This document shows, piece by piece, positions 1 through 8,387 of a stretch of DNA of 64,000 bases. The stretch is from NCBI GenBank assembly GCA_040755215.1, contig JBFMBG010000003.1, positions 27,114 to 91,113 on the forward strand, read 5' to 3'. The stretch's first letter is position 1. Each line of letters begins with the position of its first letter. The stretch is from JAIMBK01 sp040755215 (GTDB lineage Bacteria > Bacillota > Desulfotomaculia > Desulfotomaculales > Nap2-2B). The notes beneath the pieces are model-generated. The model had not been told where the DNA came from. It did not search any database and saw nothing but the letters and a program-made list of their open reading frames with translations. Position numbers and translations under genes: made by a program.

Positions 1-2
1 AA

Positions 3-2744
3 GAAGTTAAAACCCGGCAGGTAGAGCTTGCCCAAGGAATCATCAGCCAGCTTGCCGAAGGAAGGTTTTCGATTGAGTGGGAGCAGTATTTGCCTTATTT
101 TTATTCCCGGCAAGATACTTTGCTTAATTACCTGCCCCCGGAAAGCATTGTTATCCTCAATGATTCAGTGCGTTTAAAAGAAGTGGCGGAGAGCATCCGC
201 AAGGAGTATGAGCAGGTCTATATGGATCTTTTAGCCGCCGGGAAGATCCTCCCCGGTCAGTTTGATGCTTATGTGGATTGGCCGAGACTGAGCGCCGGGC
301 TGGCCAACCACAGGGTGATTTATGTATCTCTTTTGCCCAGGCAGCCAAAAGACAGGCATCCGCAAAACGTGGTTAACTTCGCCGCCAGGGGTATGCAAAC
401 TTTCCTTGGCCGCCTGGATATGCTGGCGAGTGAGGTCCGCCGCTACAAAAAAATGGGTTACGCGGTGGTATTACTGGTTAACACCGAAGAGCGCGCCCGC
501 CACCTCCAGGAATATTTACGCGACGCCCAAATTGACGCGTTTTACCTGCGTTCGCTTACCTGGGAAGTGCGCCCCGGCAATGTAATTGTTTCTTTAGGCC
601 GGTTAAGCAACGGCTTTGAACTGATTTCCGGCAAACTGGCGGTGATTACGGAGAATGAAATCTACGGCGAATTGCTCACGCCGCGGCGGGAACGCTACCG
701 GAAAACAAAGCAGCCCGTCCCGTTCGCCGATTTAAAAGCGGGAGATTACGTGGTGCACGTCAATCACGGAATCGGCCGTTACCAGGGAGTGGTTTCGCTT
801 ACCGTTGGCGGTGTGCAAAAAGATTACCTGCTTATTCAATATGCCGGCGAGGATAAATTATATGTTCCTACCGATCAAATCGGTCTGATCCAGAAGTATC
901 TCGGCGCCGAAGGGGTGGCGCCAAAGTTGTCGCGCCTGGGGGGCAACGAGTGGTCGCGAGTAAAGGGCCGGGTAAAAGAAGCCGTGCGGGAGATGGCTGA
1001 TGAACTCCTGGCATTGTACGCGGCCAGGCAAAAATTGCCGGGCCACGCCTTTGCTGCCGATACGGTCTGGCAGCAAGAGTTTGAGGCAAATTTTCCTTAC
1101 GAGGAAACCCCCGACCAGTTGCGGGCCATTGAAGAAGTAAAGGCCGACATGGAGCGCCCCCGCCCTATGGACCGTTTGCTGTGCGGCGACGTCGGTTACG
1201 GCAAAACGGAAATCGCCCTGCGGGCAGCGTTTAAAGCAGTGGTTGAGGGTAAGCAGGTAGCCGTTTTGGTGCCCACCACGATTCTGGCGCAGCAGCATTT
1301 TCAAACTTTTCGCGAGCGCTTCGCGGGCTTTCCAGTGACGATCGAGATGCTCAGCCGGTTTCGTTCACCGAAGGAGCAACGGCAGATCATCGCGGCGATC
1401 AAGGAAGGAAAAGTGGATATTGTTATCGGTACCCACCGGCTGGTCCAGGAAGATGTTACCTTTAAAGACCTGGGCCTGGTGGTGGTCGATGAAGAGCAAC
1501 GTTTTGGCGTGGCCCATAAGGAAAAGCTTAAACAACTCCGGCAGGATGTCGATGTTTTAACACTTACCGCCACCCCCATTCCCCGCACCCTCCATATGTC
1601 GTTGATCGGGGTCCGGGATACCAGTCTTTTGGAAACACCTCCGGAAAACCGTTTCCCCGTCCAGACGTACGTTCTGGAGGAGGATGCCGTGCTGATCCGG
1701 GAAGCCGTCCGCAGAGAACTGGGGCGGGGCGGGCAGGTATTTTTTGTGTACAACCGGGTAGTCGATTTGGACCGCGTTGCCGCCTGGCTGCAGGGGCTGG
1801 TGCCCGAGGCGAGGGTGGCCATTGCCCACGGCCAGATGCGCGAAGATGATTTAGAGCAGGTGATGCTGGATTTTATTGAAGGTTTTTACGATATTCTCGT
1901 CTGTACGACGATTATTGAAAACGGTCTGGATATTCCCAACGTCAATACGTTAATTGTCAAGGATGCCCAGAATCTGGGCCTGGCGCAACTTTACCAGTTG
2001 CGCGGGCGGGTAGGCAGATCAAACCGGCTGGCCTACGCCTACTTCACTTTCCGCCGCGATCAGGTGCTTTCCGAGCTGGCCGAAAAAAGACTGGCTGCGA
2101 TCCGGGAGTTTACCGAGTTTGGCTCCGGTTATAAAATAGCCATGCGTGATCTGGAAATCCGGGGAGCGGGCAATCTGCTTGGTCCTGAGCAGCATGGGCA
2201 CATTGCCGCGGTCGGTTTTGATCTCTACTGCCGGATGCTTGCCGAAGCCGTCCAGGAAGCGAAAGGCGAGCCTGTTCAGCGGCCTCTGGAAACTACTGTG
2301 GAATTACCGGTGGAGGCTTATATTCCGGAGAGTTACATTCCCGATCCGAACCAGAAAGTAGATATTTACCGCCGGCTGGCGGCTGTCCGCAAGGAAGAGG
2401 AGGTTTCCGACCTGGAAGACGAGCTGGTTGACCGTTTTGGCGATTTGCCGGAACCCACCCGAAACTTGCTGACGGTTGCGCAATTAAGGGCGTTGGCCGG
2501 CCGCCTGGGCATTAAAAATATCATCGGCCAGGACGGTGGTTACCGCCTGCAGTTTTATCCGGAACATCCTTTAAGCGGAGAAACTCTGGTAACGATCGGC
2601 AAAGAATATCAAAACCGGGTTAAATTCAGCAACTCCGACGGCTTTGAGATTCGCCTGCGCACGCGGGTCCCGCCATCTGAACCGGCAAATTACCTGGGCA
2701 ACCTGAAGGAGTTTTTGGATCGCCTGAAGACGGGGGGTGATTAA
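3..2744 (+). CDS. mfd: Transcription-repair coupling factor Mfd (5' end outside window)
   Basis: Mfd is a DNA translocase that removes RNA polymerase stalled at lesions and recruits UvrA. The frame is open from base 3, so the gene starts before the window. About 913 residues are visible against roughly 1150 in the family, so most of the N-terminal UvrB-like region is missing. Visible in order are the RNA polymerase interaction (CarD-like) domain with DYVVHVNHGIGRY, the RecG-like helicase with Walker A GDVGYGKTE, a DEEQ box and TATPIPRT, the QLRGRVGR motif, and the C-terminal TRCF domain. It lies just upstream of sporulation genes, as in Bacillus. A copy of the intergenic repeat abuts its stop codon. 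Confidence 0.97.
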   Translation, partial: EVKTRQVELAQGIISQLAEGRFSIEWEQYLPYFYSRQDTLLNYLPPESIVILNDSVRLKEVAESIRKEYEQVYMDLLAAGKILPGQFDAYVDWPRLSAGLANHRVIYVSLLPRQPKDRHPQNVVNFAARGMQTFLGRLDMLASEVRRYKKMGYAVVLLVNTEERARHLQEYLRDAQIDAFYLRSLTWEVRPGNVIVSLGRLSNGFELISGKLAVITENEIYGELLTPRRERYRKTKQPVPFADLKAGDYVVHVNHGIGRYQGVVSLTVGGVQKDYLLIQYAGEDKLYVPTDQIGLIQKYLGAEGVAPKLSRLGGNEWSRVKGRVKEAVREMADELLALYAARQKLPGHAFAADTVWQQEFEANFPYEETPDQLRAIEEVKADMERPRPMDRLLCGDVGYGKTEIALRAAFKAVVEGKQVAVLVPTTILAQQHFQTFRERFAGFPVTIEMLSRFRSPKEQRQIIAAIKEGKVDIVIGTHRLVQEDVTFKDLGLVVVDEEQRFGVAHKEKLKQLRQDVDVLTLTATPIPRTLHMSLIGVRDTSLLETPPENRFPVQTYVLEEDAVLIREAVRRELGRGGQVFFVYNRVVDLDRVAAWLQGLVPEARVAIAHGQMREDDLEQVMLDFIEGFYDILVCTTIIENGLDIPNVNTLIVKDAQNLGLAQLYQLRGRVGRSNRLAYAYFTFRRDQVLSELAEKRLAAIREFTEFGSGYKIAMRDLEIRGAGNLLGPEQHGHIAAVGFDLYCRMLAEAVQEAKGEPVQRPLETTVELPVEAYIPESYIPDPNQKVDIYRRLAAVRKEEEVSDLEDELVDRFGDLPEPTRNLLTVAQLRALAGRLGIKNIIGQDGGYRLQFYPEHPLSGETLVTIGKEYQNRVKFSNSDGFEIRLRTRVPPSEPANYLGNLKEFLDRLKTGGD

Positions 2745-2938
2745 TTTAAATTCATAGGAATTTTCTTTTTTCTGCCTTCCAGATATGGAATAAAATGAGT
2801 TACTCTCCATCAAGGCAGAATAAATAAAGGCACTGAGGCACAAAGGCACAGAGGCACTGAGGCTCAAAGAGAAACGGACCGGGAATATTAACTTTATGCC
2901 TTTGTGCCTGGGGAACTTTGTGCCTGATCTTTAAATTT
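2745..2938 (-). repeat. Dispersed intergenic repeat, copy A
   Basis: This roughly 190-bp non-coding block matches, in reverse orientation, blocks at 21477-21650 and 24309-24477. Shared parts in order on the minus strand are GATCAGGCACAAAG, runs of CACAAAGGC-type words, ATATTCCCGG, CTTTGTGCCT variants, a TTCCATATCTGGAA palindrome, and an A-rich tail with AAAATTCCTAT. This copy carries extra GGCACTGA/GGCACAGA words compared with the others. Its tail touches the mfd stop codon. No reading frame is evident. Confidence 0.85.
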
Positions 2939-2942
2939 ATAT

Positions 2943-3455
2943 TTATTTTTCATGGGGAGTAAATGTGTAGTTTATTTTTTGCGGGACATCCCTGAATTCG
3001 GGAAAAGCTCTTTCAAACTGAACTTCCATCCAGTTCCGCATCTTTTGATCGGAGTGTGTATAGGTTTCAATCAGGTACTGCACCATGCGGTAAAGCGCGG
3101 AAAGACTTAAGCTGTCCAAAGACTCTTTTAACTGGTTTTGCAGGTAAATGTCCCCTTCTTCCCGCGCCAGCCTGATGCATTGCTCAAGTATGGCCCGCCT
3201 GCCATGGCGGGCCATAAGCTTGAGCAGTTCTTCTTCCACTGGAATAAAAACAGGGGTGGCGCCGTGGCGCAACCACTCCTCCCGGATTCCCAGCTCCCGG
3301 CTGATGTTTTTCACCAACTGGTCAGAGGGAATCTTTGCGCCCCGCTCGATGCCGTTTATATGCTGAGGGCGAATTCCTACTTTTTGGGCTAACTGCGTTT
3401 GGGTCAGGCCCAATTCGCTACGGATTTGCCTTAGCCGCTCGCCAATTGTTGACAA
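2943..3455 (-). CDS. XRE-family helix-turn-helix transcriptional regulator
   Basis: This 170-residue protein has an N-terminal Cro/C1-type HTH at about residues 5-60 (LRQIRSELGLTQTQLAQKVG, then IERGAKIPS), followed by a helical region of about 100 residues that I do not recognise. The start is a TTG at 3455, preceded by GAGGTGA at suitable spacing. It is transcribed divergently from a second small DNA-binding gene at 3547, with a 91-bp gap that could hold shared operators. The C-terminal part may be a ligand or oligomerisation domain. No phage or restriction genes lie beside it, so a housekeeping regulator is as likely as a mobile-element remnant. Confidence 0.85.
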   Translation of the reverse strand: MSTIGERLRQIRSELGLTQTQLAQKVGIRPQHINGIERGAKIPSDQLVKNISRELGIREEWLRHGATPVFIPVEEELLKLMARHGRRAILEQCIRLAREEGDIYLQNQLKESLDSLSLSALYRMVQYLIETYTHSDQKMRNWMEVQFERAFPEFRDVPQKINYTFTPHEK

Positions 3456-3482
3456 AATTGTTCACCTCAGAGTAATAATGAA

Positions 3483-3512
3483 TTGACAAGCTACGCACAG
3501 TTACATTATTAT
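3483..3512 (+). promoter_or_regulatory. Sigma-A-type promoter for the small HTH gene
   Basis: TTGACA at 3483-3488 and TATTAT at 3507-3512 are separated by 18 bp. The element reads toward the gene at 3547 and lies in the divergent gap between two HTH genes. Confidence 0.6.
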
Positions 3513-3546
3513 AAATCTAAGCTACACCAGGAAAGGAGCGAGTGAA

Positions 3547-3762
3547 TTGCCAAAAGGTATGAGCCCCAATGAAATTAAAGCTGAACTGGTGCGCAGAGGA
3601 ATTAAAATAAAAGACATTGCCCGGCAGGCAGGTGTAAGCGGTGAAGCGGTGACCATGGCTATTTCCGGCAAATATACCTACCGGGGACGCCGGATCAGAC
3701 CTTACATTGCCCGGGCAATCGGCCGGCCGGAATCGGAAATCTGGCCCGAACCGACCAAATAA
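3547..3762 (+). CDS. Small Ner-like DNA-binding protein
   Basis: This 71-residue basic protein resembles the Ner/Nlp type of HTH found in phage Mu Ner. An N-terminal helix (SPNEIKAELVRRGIKIKDIA) precedes the recognition region (RQAGVSGEAVTMAISG) and a conserved RRIRPYIARAIGRPESEIWP tail. The start is TTG at 3547, with AAAGGAG about 10 bp upstream. It is divergent from the XRE gene at 2943-3455 and has its own promoter. Such proteins often regulate prophage or competence genes, but its target here is unknown. The protein is a single domain and of normal length for the family, so it is not a fragment. Confidence 0.75.
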   Translation: MPKGMSPNEIKAELVRRGIKIKDIARQAGVSGEAVTMAISGKYTYRGRRIRPYIARAIGRPESEIWPEPTK

Positions 3763-3971
3763 TACTATTAGGTAGCTAAGACTACTATAGCATAAGTTAA
3801 AAGGTCTGACAATCATTAATTAATAGCGGGCACAAAGGTCCAGAAAGGGCACACAGGCAAAAAAGGACAAATCTAAATAACATAATGATTCACGTATTCT
3901 GCCTCCCCAATGAAGTACCTGACGCTGGAATAGTCTCCTTTGTTTGTCTGGTTTGTTCCTGTTTTTTTAAG

Positions 3972-4000
3972 TTGATGTGAATGTTAATCCGTTATATAAT
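3972..4000 (+). promoter_or_regulatory. Sigma-A-type promoter for the foldase lipoprotein
   Basis: TTGATG at 3972-3977 and a perfect TATAAT at 3995-4000 are separated by 17 bp. An upstream ATG at 3981 falls inside the promoter spacer and so cannot be the start codon of the downstream gene. Confidence 0.75.
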
Positions 4001-4028
4001 ATGGGCATTGATAGAGAGGGGGAGGATT

Positions 4029-5000
4029 TTGTTTAAAGCAAAGTTGTTATTAACCGGGCTGCTGGTTGCCTTTTCTTTTTTTGCTGCTGGTTGCGGGGCC
4101 AGGGTAGTGGCTACAGTCAACGGAAAGGCAATTACTTCCGGTCAGCTGGAAGAAGAGGTTGCTCGCGCCAGGAAGGCTTTGGAGCAACAGGGCGTGCGTT
4201 TCACCGCTGAAGAGGGGCAAAAGATGCTGGATTTGTTGCGCCGACAGGTTTTAGAACAAATGATTACCGAAGAACTGCTTCTTCAAGAAGCGTCCAGATT
4301 GCAAGTTGAGCCCAAGGATCAACAGATAGAGGAAGAAATCAAGAAATTTCGCCAGCAGTTTGAATCAGAGGCGAAGTACAAACAGTTTTTGGCCGCCAAC
4401 GGCTTTTCCGAGCCCAAATTAAAAGATTACGTAAAAAAGAGCCTGGCTGTGCAGGCCGTTCAAGAGGAAGCCGTTAAAGCAGTAGGCGAAATTTCCGAGG
4501 TTCAGGCCAAAGAGTACTATGAAAAAAACAGGGATAAGTTCACTGCGCCGGAAAAAATCCAGATGCGTCTTATTTTGGTGCCGGTGGCCGGAGAAGGGCA
4601 AAAAGCGGAGGTAGAGGCAAAGGTAGCGGCGATGAATATCTTGGGCAGGTTAAAACGGGGAGAAGATTTTGCCGCCCTGGCGAAAGAGACGGCCGGTGGT
4701 GCCGACCCGGCCGGCGATCCGTACATTTTTAACCGCGGCGAAGCCGATCCGGAACTGGAGAAGGCGGCTCTGCGCCTTAAACCGGGGGAAATTTCTCCCG
4801 AACCCGTGCGGACAAAATATGGTTATTATATTATAAAGCTGGAAAAAATAACCCCTGCCCGCGTTATTCCTTTTGATGAAACAAAAAGTGAAATTGTCGC
4901 TTTTCTCGGCAACCAGGCCAGGGAAAAAGCATTTGCCGATTATCTGGCGGGTTTAAAAAGCAAGGCGACCATCGAAAACAAATTACCAAAGGGTCTTTAA
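4029..5000 (+). CDS. PrsA/SurA-like peptidyl-prolyl cis-trans isomerase lipoprotein
   Basis: This is a predicted extracytoplasmic foldase of about 323 residues, lipid-anchored outside the membrane. An N-terminal hydrophobic segment ends in a lipobox (FFAAGC). A SurA-type N-terminal chaperone region (TVNGKAITSGQLEEEVARAR) follows, then a parvulin domain at roughly residues 165-285 (EKIQMRLILVPV, GEDFAALAKE, LKPGEISPEPVRTKYGYYII). The start is the TTG at 4029, because AGGGGGAGG sits just upstream and the earlier in-frame ATG lies within the promoter. Its place between mfd and spoVT recalls gene orders in other clostridia. It probably helps fold exported proteins. Confidence 0.92.
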   Translation: MFKAKLLLTGLLVAFSFFAAGCGARVVATVNGKAITSGQLEEEVARARKALEQQGVRFTAEEGQKMLDLLRRQVLEQMITEELLLQEASRLQVEPKDQQIEEEIKKFRQQFESEAKYKQFLAANGFSEPKLKDYVKKSLAVQAVQEEAVKAVGEISEVQAKEYYEKNRDKFTAPEKIQMRLILVPVAGEGQKAEVEAKVAAMNILGRLKRGEDFAALAKETAGGADPAGDPYIFNRGEADPELEKAALRLKPGEISPEPVRTKYGYYIIKLEKITPARVIPFDETKSEIVAFLGNQAREKAFADYLAGLKSKATIENKLPKGL

Positions 5001-5060
5001 GGGAGCAAGGAGGATTTTCCCGAAAGATGAAAATTCTTTGTCTAAAGACTTGGTAAAAAA

Positions 5061-5091
5061 TGAATAAGTCTTTCCCTCTTGTTATATACTA
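5061..5091 (+). promoter_or_regulatory. Sigma-G/F-type promoter of spoVT
   Basis: TGAATA at 5061-5066 and TATACTA at 5085-5091 are separated by 18 bp. This fits the forespore sigma-G pattern (TGAATA, about 18 bp, CATACTA) apart from the first base of the -10. In Bacillus spoVT is sigma-G dependent, which agrees. Confidence 0.65.
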
Positions 5092-5145
5092 TCACTGAAA
5101 GTATGATCGTGAAAATTATGCAAAATAGGGAGGGAAGGGTGACCC

Positions 5146-5706
5146 ATGAAAGCAACCGGTATTGTGCGCCGTATAGACGATCTGGGACGAGTGGTGATCC
5201 CTAAGGAAATACGCAGGACATTGCGTATTCGGGAAGGTGACCCGCTGGAAATCTTTGTGGATAGGGAAGGTGAGGTAATCCTCAAGAAGTACTCGCCCAT
5301 TGGCGAACTGGGCGATTTTGCCAAGGAGTATGCCGATTCTTTATACGAAGCATTGGGGCACATAGCCTGTATCGCCGACCGCGATACCATTATTGCCGTT
5401 GCCGGGGCACCGAAAAAGGAGTATATCAATAAACCGATCGGGCCTGCCGTCGAAAAGGCAATGGAGGAGCGCAAGGCGATCGTCATTAACAATCCCGGCG
5501 AAGACCCTTTCTGCAGGGAGTGCATGATTGTCGAAGATGGAGAGTGCAAATATTCCGCCGAAGTGATTGCCCCGATCATTGCCGAAGGCGATCCCATCGG
5601 AGCCGTCATCCTGGCCTCTAAAGAACCGGACGTAAAGATGGGTGAGTTGGAGCTCAAGCTGGCGGAAACGGCGGCCGGGTTCCTGGCCAAACAGATGGAA
5701 CAATAA
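5146..5706 (+). CDS. spoVT: Stage V sporulation protein T, AbrB-family regulator
   Basis: SpoVT is a forespore transcription factor that tunes sigma-G genes late in sporulation. The 186-residue product has an N-terminal AbrB swapped-hairpin DNA-binding domain (MKATGIVRRIDDLGRVVIPK, RTLRIREGDPLEIF) and a C-terminal GAF domain from about residue 55 to the end. Length and both domains are normal for SpoVT, and the full length separates it from the shorter AbrB regulators. The start ATG at 5146 follows AGGGAGGG. A sigma-G-like promoter lies upstream and a strong terminator follows, so it is likely transcribed alone. Confidence 0.97.
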   Translation: MKATGIVRRIDDLGRVVIPKEIRRTLRIREGDPLEIFVDREGEVILKKYSPIGELGDFAKEYADSLYEALGHIACIADRDTIIAVAGAPKKEYINKPIGPAVEKAMEERKAIVINNPGEDPFCRECMIVEDGECKYSAEVIAPIIAEGDPIGAVILASKEPDVKMGELELKLAETAAGFLAKQMEQ

Positions 5707-5707
5707 A

Positions 5708-5733
5708 AAAGGTGGCCACCGGCCACCTTTTTT
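5708..5733 (+). terminator. Rho-independent terminator after spoVT
   Basis: The inverted repeat GGTGGCC (5711-5717) / GGCCACC (5721-5727) has a 3-nt loop, an A-run before it and seven T after it. It may work in both directions. Confidence 0.9.
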
Positions 5734-5797
5734 ATTGCCGAAGTCTAAAAGACCGCAAAATTTAGCCGAAGAAGTATGGAAAGGGGTGGACAGCTTG

Positions 5798-7273
5798 ATG
5801 GACTTAACGATTGCTGGACTTGGCCCCGGTCACCCCGGACATATTCCTTTATCTGTATGGGAGGTGTTAAAAAGCAGTCAACGCGTTTTTTTACGCACGG
5901 AGCAGCACCCGACGGTGCCGTGGCTAAGGCAACGGGGAGTTAATTTCAGTACCTTTGATTATTATTACGAAAAAGGCCAAAATTTCCAGGAGGTCTATCA
6001 ACAAATTGCCGCTGCCGTTTTGAACGAAGCAGCCATTGCGCCGCTGGTTTACGCAGTGCCGGGGAACCCCCTGGTTGCCGAAGAAACAGTGGAAATTATT
6101 CTGGAAAAAGCCAGGCTGCTGGGTATCCAGGTTAAAATCCTGCCGGCCATGAGTTTTTTGGATGTACTTTACGTGGCCTTAAATTTGAACCCCGCTGCGG
6201 GTATCCATATTTTAGACGGCCTGCGTCTGGATGAGCAAAAACCGGACCCACGCGTAGGTAACGTAATAATTCAGGTATATAACCGGTTAGTTGCTGCCGA
6301 CGTCAAATTATCTTTAATGGAGGATTATCCGGAAGATCACCCGGTAACGGTGATCAGGGCGGCGGGCGTCCCGGAACTGCAGAGAGTTGAGCAACATCCC
6401 TTGCACACCCTCGATCGGTTGGACTGGCTGGATCACCTGACCAGTCTGTACCTCCCGCCGGGCCCCCCGGGGATAAAAAAATGTCAATACCCGCTTGATT
6501 CTTTGGTGGACGTAATGGCCGTCTTAAGGGGAGAAAACGGCTGCCCCTGGGATCGCGAGCAAAATCACCACACCCTGCGCAAGTATCTTTTGGAGGAAGC
6601 CTACGAGGTTATTGAGGCCATTAATCAAGGAAACATGTATAAAATTCGCGAGGAATTGGGAGACTTATTACTACAAATTGTCTTCCACGCCCAAATAGCA
6701 AGGGAAAATAATTATTTTGATCTTAACGACGTCGTGACCGGGATAACCGGAAAAATGCTGCGCAGGCACCCGCATGTTTTCGGCGATGTATTGGTGGCGG
6801 GCAGCGGGGAAGTGGAGGCGAACTGGGAAAAAATTAAACGTGCGGAACAAGAGCCTTGTCCCCGCACTTCCATTCTGGAGGGCATCCCGGTCAGTTTACC
6901 AGCCCTTTTGAGGGCAGGCCGGGTACAGGCCAGGGCTTCCCAGGCCGGTTTTGACTGGTCTGATTACCGGGGGGCCCGGCAGAAGGTTGCTGAAGAGCTT
7001 GATGAATTGTCTGCGGCCATTGCCGCAAATAACCGCGCCCAAATTGAAGAGGAAATAGGTGACTTGCTTTTTGCAGTGGTTAATCTTGCCCGCCTGTTGA
7101 AAGTTGATGCGGAAATGGCTTTGGCCGCTACGGTGGACAAGTTCGTCGCGCGCTTCCGTTATCTTGAAGAGAAGGCGCGCAAAAACGGGCGCGAGCTTGC
7201 CGGCTGTACGTTAGAAGAGATGGATGGTTGGTGGGAGGAAGCAAAAAAAGTTGAAGAAGCGAAAAAAAAGTAG
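5798..7273 (+). CDS. mazG: Tetrapyrrole methylase-MazG fusion (YabN-like nucleotide pyrophosphohydrolase)
   Basis: This two-part protein of about 491 residues is the usual Firmicute form. Residues 1 to about 225 form an SAM-dependent tetrapyrrole-methylase-like domain (DLTIAGLGPGHPG, YAVPGNPLVAEETV). The rest holds two MazG repeats, with NGCPWDREQNHHTLRKYLLE, EEAYEVIEAI and EELGDLLLQ in the first and EEIGDLLFAVVNLARLL in the second. MazG hydrolyses NTPs to NMP and pyrophosphate. The role of the methylase-like part is not known. The start is ATG 5798 (or TTG 5795), after AAAGGGGTGG; the frame stays open into spoVT, but those upstream codons lack a ribosome site. hup and rqcP follow closely, as in Bacillus. 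Confidence 0.93.
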   Translation: MDLTIAGLGPGHPGHIPLSVWEVLKSSQRVFLRTEQHPTVPWLRQRGVNFSTFDYYYEKGQNFQEVYQQIAAAVLNEAAIAPLVYAVPGNPLVAEETVEIILEKARLLGIQVKILPAMSFLDVLYVALNLNPAAGIHILDGLRLDEQKPDPRVGNVIIQVYNRLVAADVKLSLMEDYPEDHPVTVIRAAGVPELQRVEQHPLHTLDRLDWLDHLTSLYLPPGPPGIKKCQYPLDSLVDVMAVLRGENGCPWDREQNHHTLRKYLLEEAYEVIEAINQGNMYKIREELGDLLLQIVFHAQIARENNYFDLNDVVTGITGKMLRRHPHVFGDVLVAGSGEVEANWEKIKRAEQEPCPRTSILEGIPVSLPALLRAGRVQARASQAGFDWSDYRGARQKVAEELDELSAAIAANNRAQIEEEIGDLLFAVVNLARLLKVDAEMALAATVDKFVARFRYLEEKARKNGRELAGCTLEEMDGWWEEAKKVEEAKKK

Positions 7274-7355
7274 GATTTATTTTCCTTGCAGGAAGGAACT
7301 TTTGTAGATTTAGCGAATAATAAGGCATGATCAAAATCCATTGAGGGGGGTACTT

Positions 7356-7628
7356 ATGAACAAGGCAGAACTGATTGCTCAGGTGGCAGACAAATCGGAC
7401 ATGACCAAAAAGGATGCGGAGAAAGCGGTTAGCGCAATGTTGGCGACGATCGAGGAGGCCCTGGCCAGGGGTGATAAAGTGCAACTGGTGGGGTTCGGTA
7501 CCTTTGAAGTACGCGAACGCGCTGCCCGCAAGGGTCGGAATCCGCAAACCGGCGAGGAAATTGAAATTGCCGCCGCCCGCGTGCCAGTTTTTAAAGCTGG
7601 TAAATCTTTGCGCGAAGTGGTTTCGTAA
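7356..7628 (+). CDS. hup: HU-type nucleoid DNA-binding protein
   Basis: This 90-residue HU protein starts MNKAELIAQVADKSDMTKKD. It has the DNA-binding arm signature GFGTFEVRERAARKGRNPQT and ends in FKAGKSLREVV. HU bends and compacts DNA as a dimer and assists replication and recombination. The start ATG at 7356 has TTGAGGGGGG immediately upstream. It sits between mazG and rqcP, a common clostridial arrangement, and the short spacing suggests co-transcription. Length and all signature residues are normal. Confidence 0.97.
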   Translation: MNKAELIAQVADKSDMTKKDAEKAVSAMLATIEEALARGDKVQLVGFGTFEVRERAARKGRNPQTGEEIEIAAARVPVFKAGKSLREVVS

Positions 7629-7652
7629 AATACGCGGGATTCCCAAAAGCAT

Positions 7653-7925
7653 GTGCGCATAGACAAATTTTTAAAGGTGTCACGGTTGATAAAGCGGCGG
7701 ACGTTGGCCAAAGAAATTTGCGCCCGGGGTCAGGTTACCCTTAATGAACGGGTAGCCAAAGCCAGCGCGGAAGTCAAACCCGGCGACGTGATCACCATTA
7801 ATCTTGGCTACCGGCAGTTGAAGGTTGAGGTTTGTGATTTACGCGCAAATGTCCCGGCCAAAATGGCAGCCGAGTTATACCGTGTCCTTGAGGACAGAAA
7901 AATTGCCAATGCGGATAAAGATTGA
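7653..7925 (+). CDS. rqcP: S4-domain RNA-binding protein RqcP (YabO)
   Basis: This 90-residue protein consists of a single S4 RNA-binding domain (MRIDKFLKVSRLIKRRTLAK, VKPGDVITI). In Bacillus the homologue works with RqcH on stalled 50S subunits during alanine tailing in ribosome quality control. The start is GTG at 7653, 24 bp after hup, with only a weak ribosome site. In Bacillus the next genes are yabP, yabQ and divIC. Here about 10 kb of other genes, mainly chaperones, separate it from yabP. A strong terminator follows directly. Confidence 0.93.
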   Translation: MRIDKFLKVSRLIKRRTLAKEICARGQVTLNERVAKASAEVKPGDVITINLGYRQLKVEVCDLRANVPAKMAAELYRVLEDRKIANADKD

Positions 7926-7950
7926 AGGCCTTTTGAAAAGGCCTATTTTT
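7925..7950 (+). terminator. Rho-independent terminator after rqcP
   Basis: AGGCCTTTT pairs with AAAAGGCCT around a 1-nt to 5-nt loop and is followed by ATTTTTTT. It marks the left edge of the inserted gene block. Confidence 0.85.
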
Positions 7951-8150
7951 TTATATACCGTTAAAAAAGAGAGCTTTGCGAAGATAATATAGTAACCTTT
8001 TCAATTTAAGCAGATTAATTGACCATAATGGCAAATGATATGGCTTGCCTATATATGTTATAATTACCAATAATTGTTAACTAACAAAATGAGGAGGGAG
8101 ATCGCACGAAAAGTCAAAGAGGCGCAAAACTGACCGGGTTCGTTTTCTTC

Positions 8151-8387
8151 TTGATCGTTCTTTTGGTATTTTTGGCTGGGGTAGTTACTGAGAATAGGGT
8201 GCATTTGCTCCAGGATATAATCGATGCGGGTCCGGGACTGATCGCTCCGGTGCGCAGCTTTATCCAAAAAATCGTGCAGAAAGATTTGCCTGGGTTGCCG
8301 GTTGCAGCAGCAGCTTTGTTGCTATGGCGTCCCGCATCTTCTGGAGCCTACCGGCGGAACTACAAAATAGTTTCCTTTTACCTTTAG
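8151..8387 (+). CDS. Hypothetical small membrane-anchored protein, start unclear
   Basis: I do not recognise this frame. From the TTG at 8151 it gives 78 residues. The same frame is open further upstream to 8085 and would add basic residues and more of a hydrophobic stretch (TGFVFFLIVLLVFLAGVV). A strong ribosome site, GAGGAGGGAG, lies at 8091-8100, but no ATG, GTG or TTG follows at useful distance, so translation might begin at a rare codon such as ACG 8106. After the membrane segment comes an amphipathic helix-like part (LLQDIIDAGPGLIAPVRSFI). The C-terminus looks unusual and may be frame-shifted. It could be a decaying gene. Confidence 0.3.
   Translation: MIVLLVFLAGVVTENRVHLLQDIIDAGPGLIAPVRSFIQKIVQKDLPGLPVAAAALLLWRPASSGAYRRNYKIVSFYL

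Noticed and set aside
3981..4028. ATG 3981 as the start of the foldase gene
   Set aside because: It lies between the -35 and -10 boxes of the promoter. The TTG at 4029 has a good ribosome site and gives a clean lipoprotein signal.
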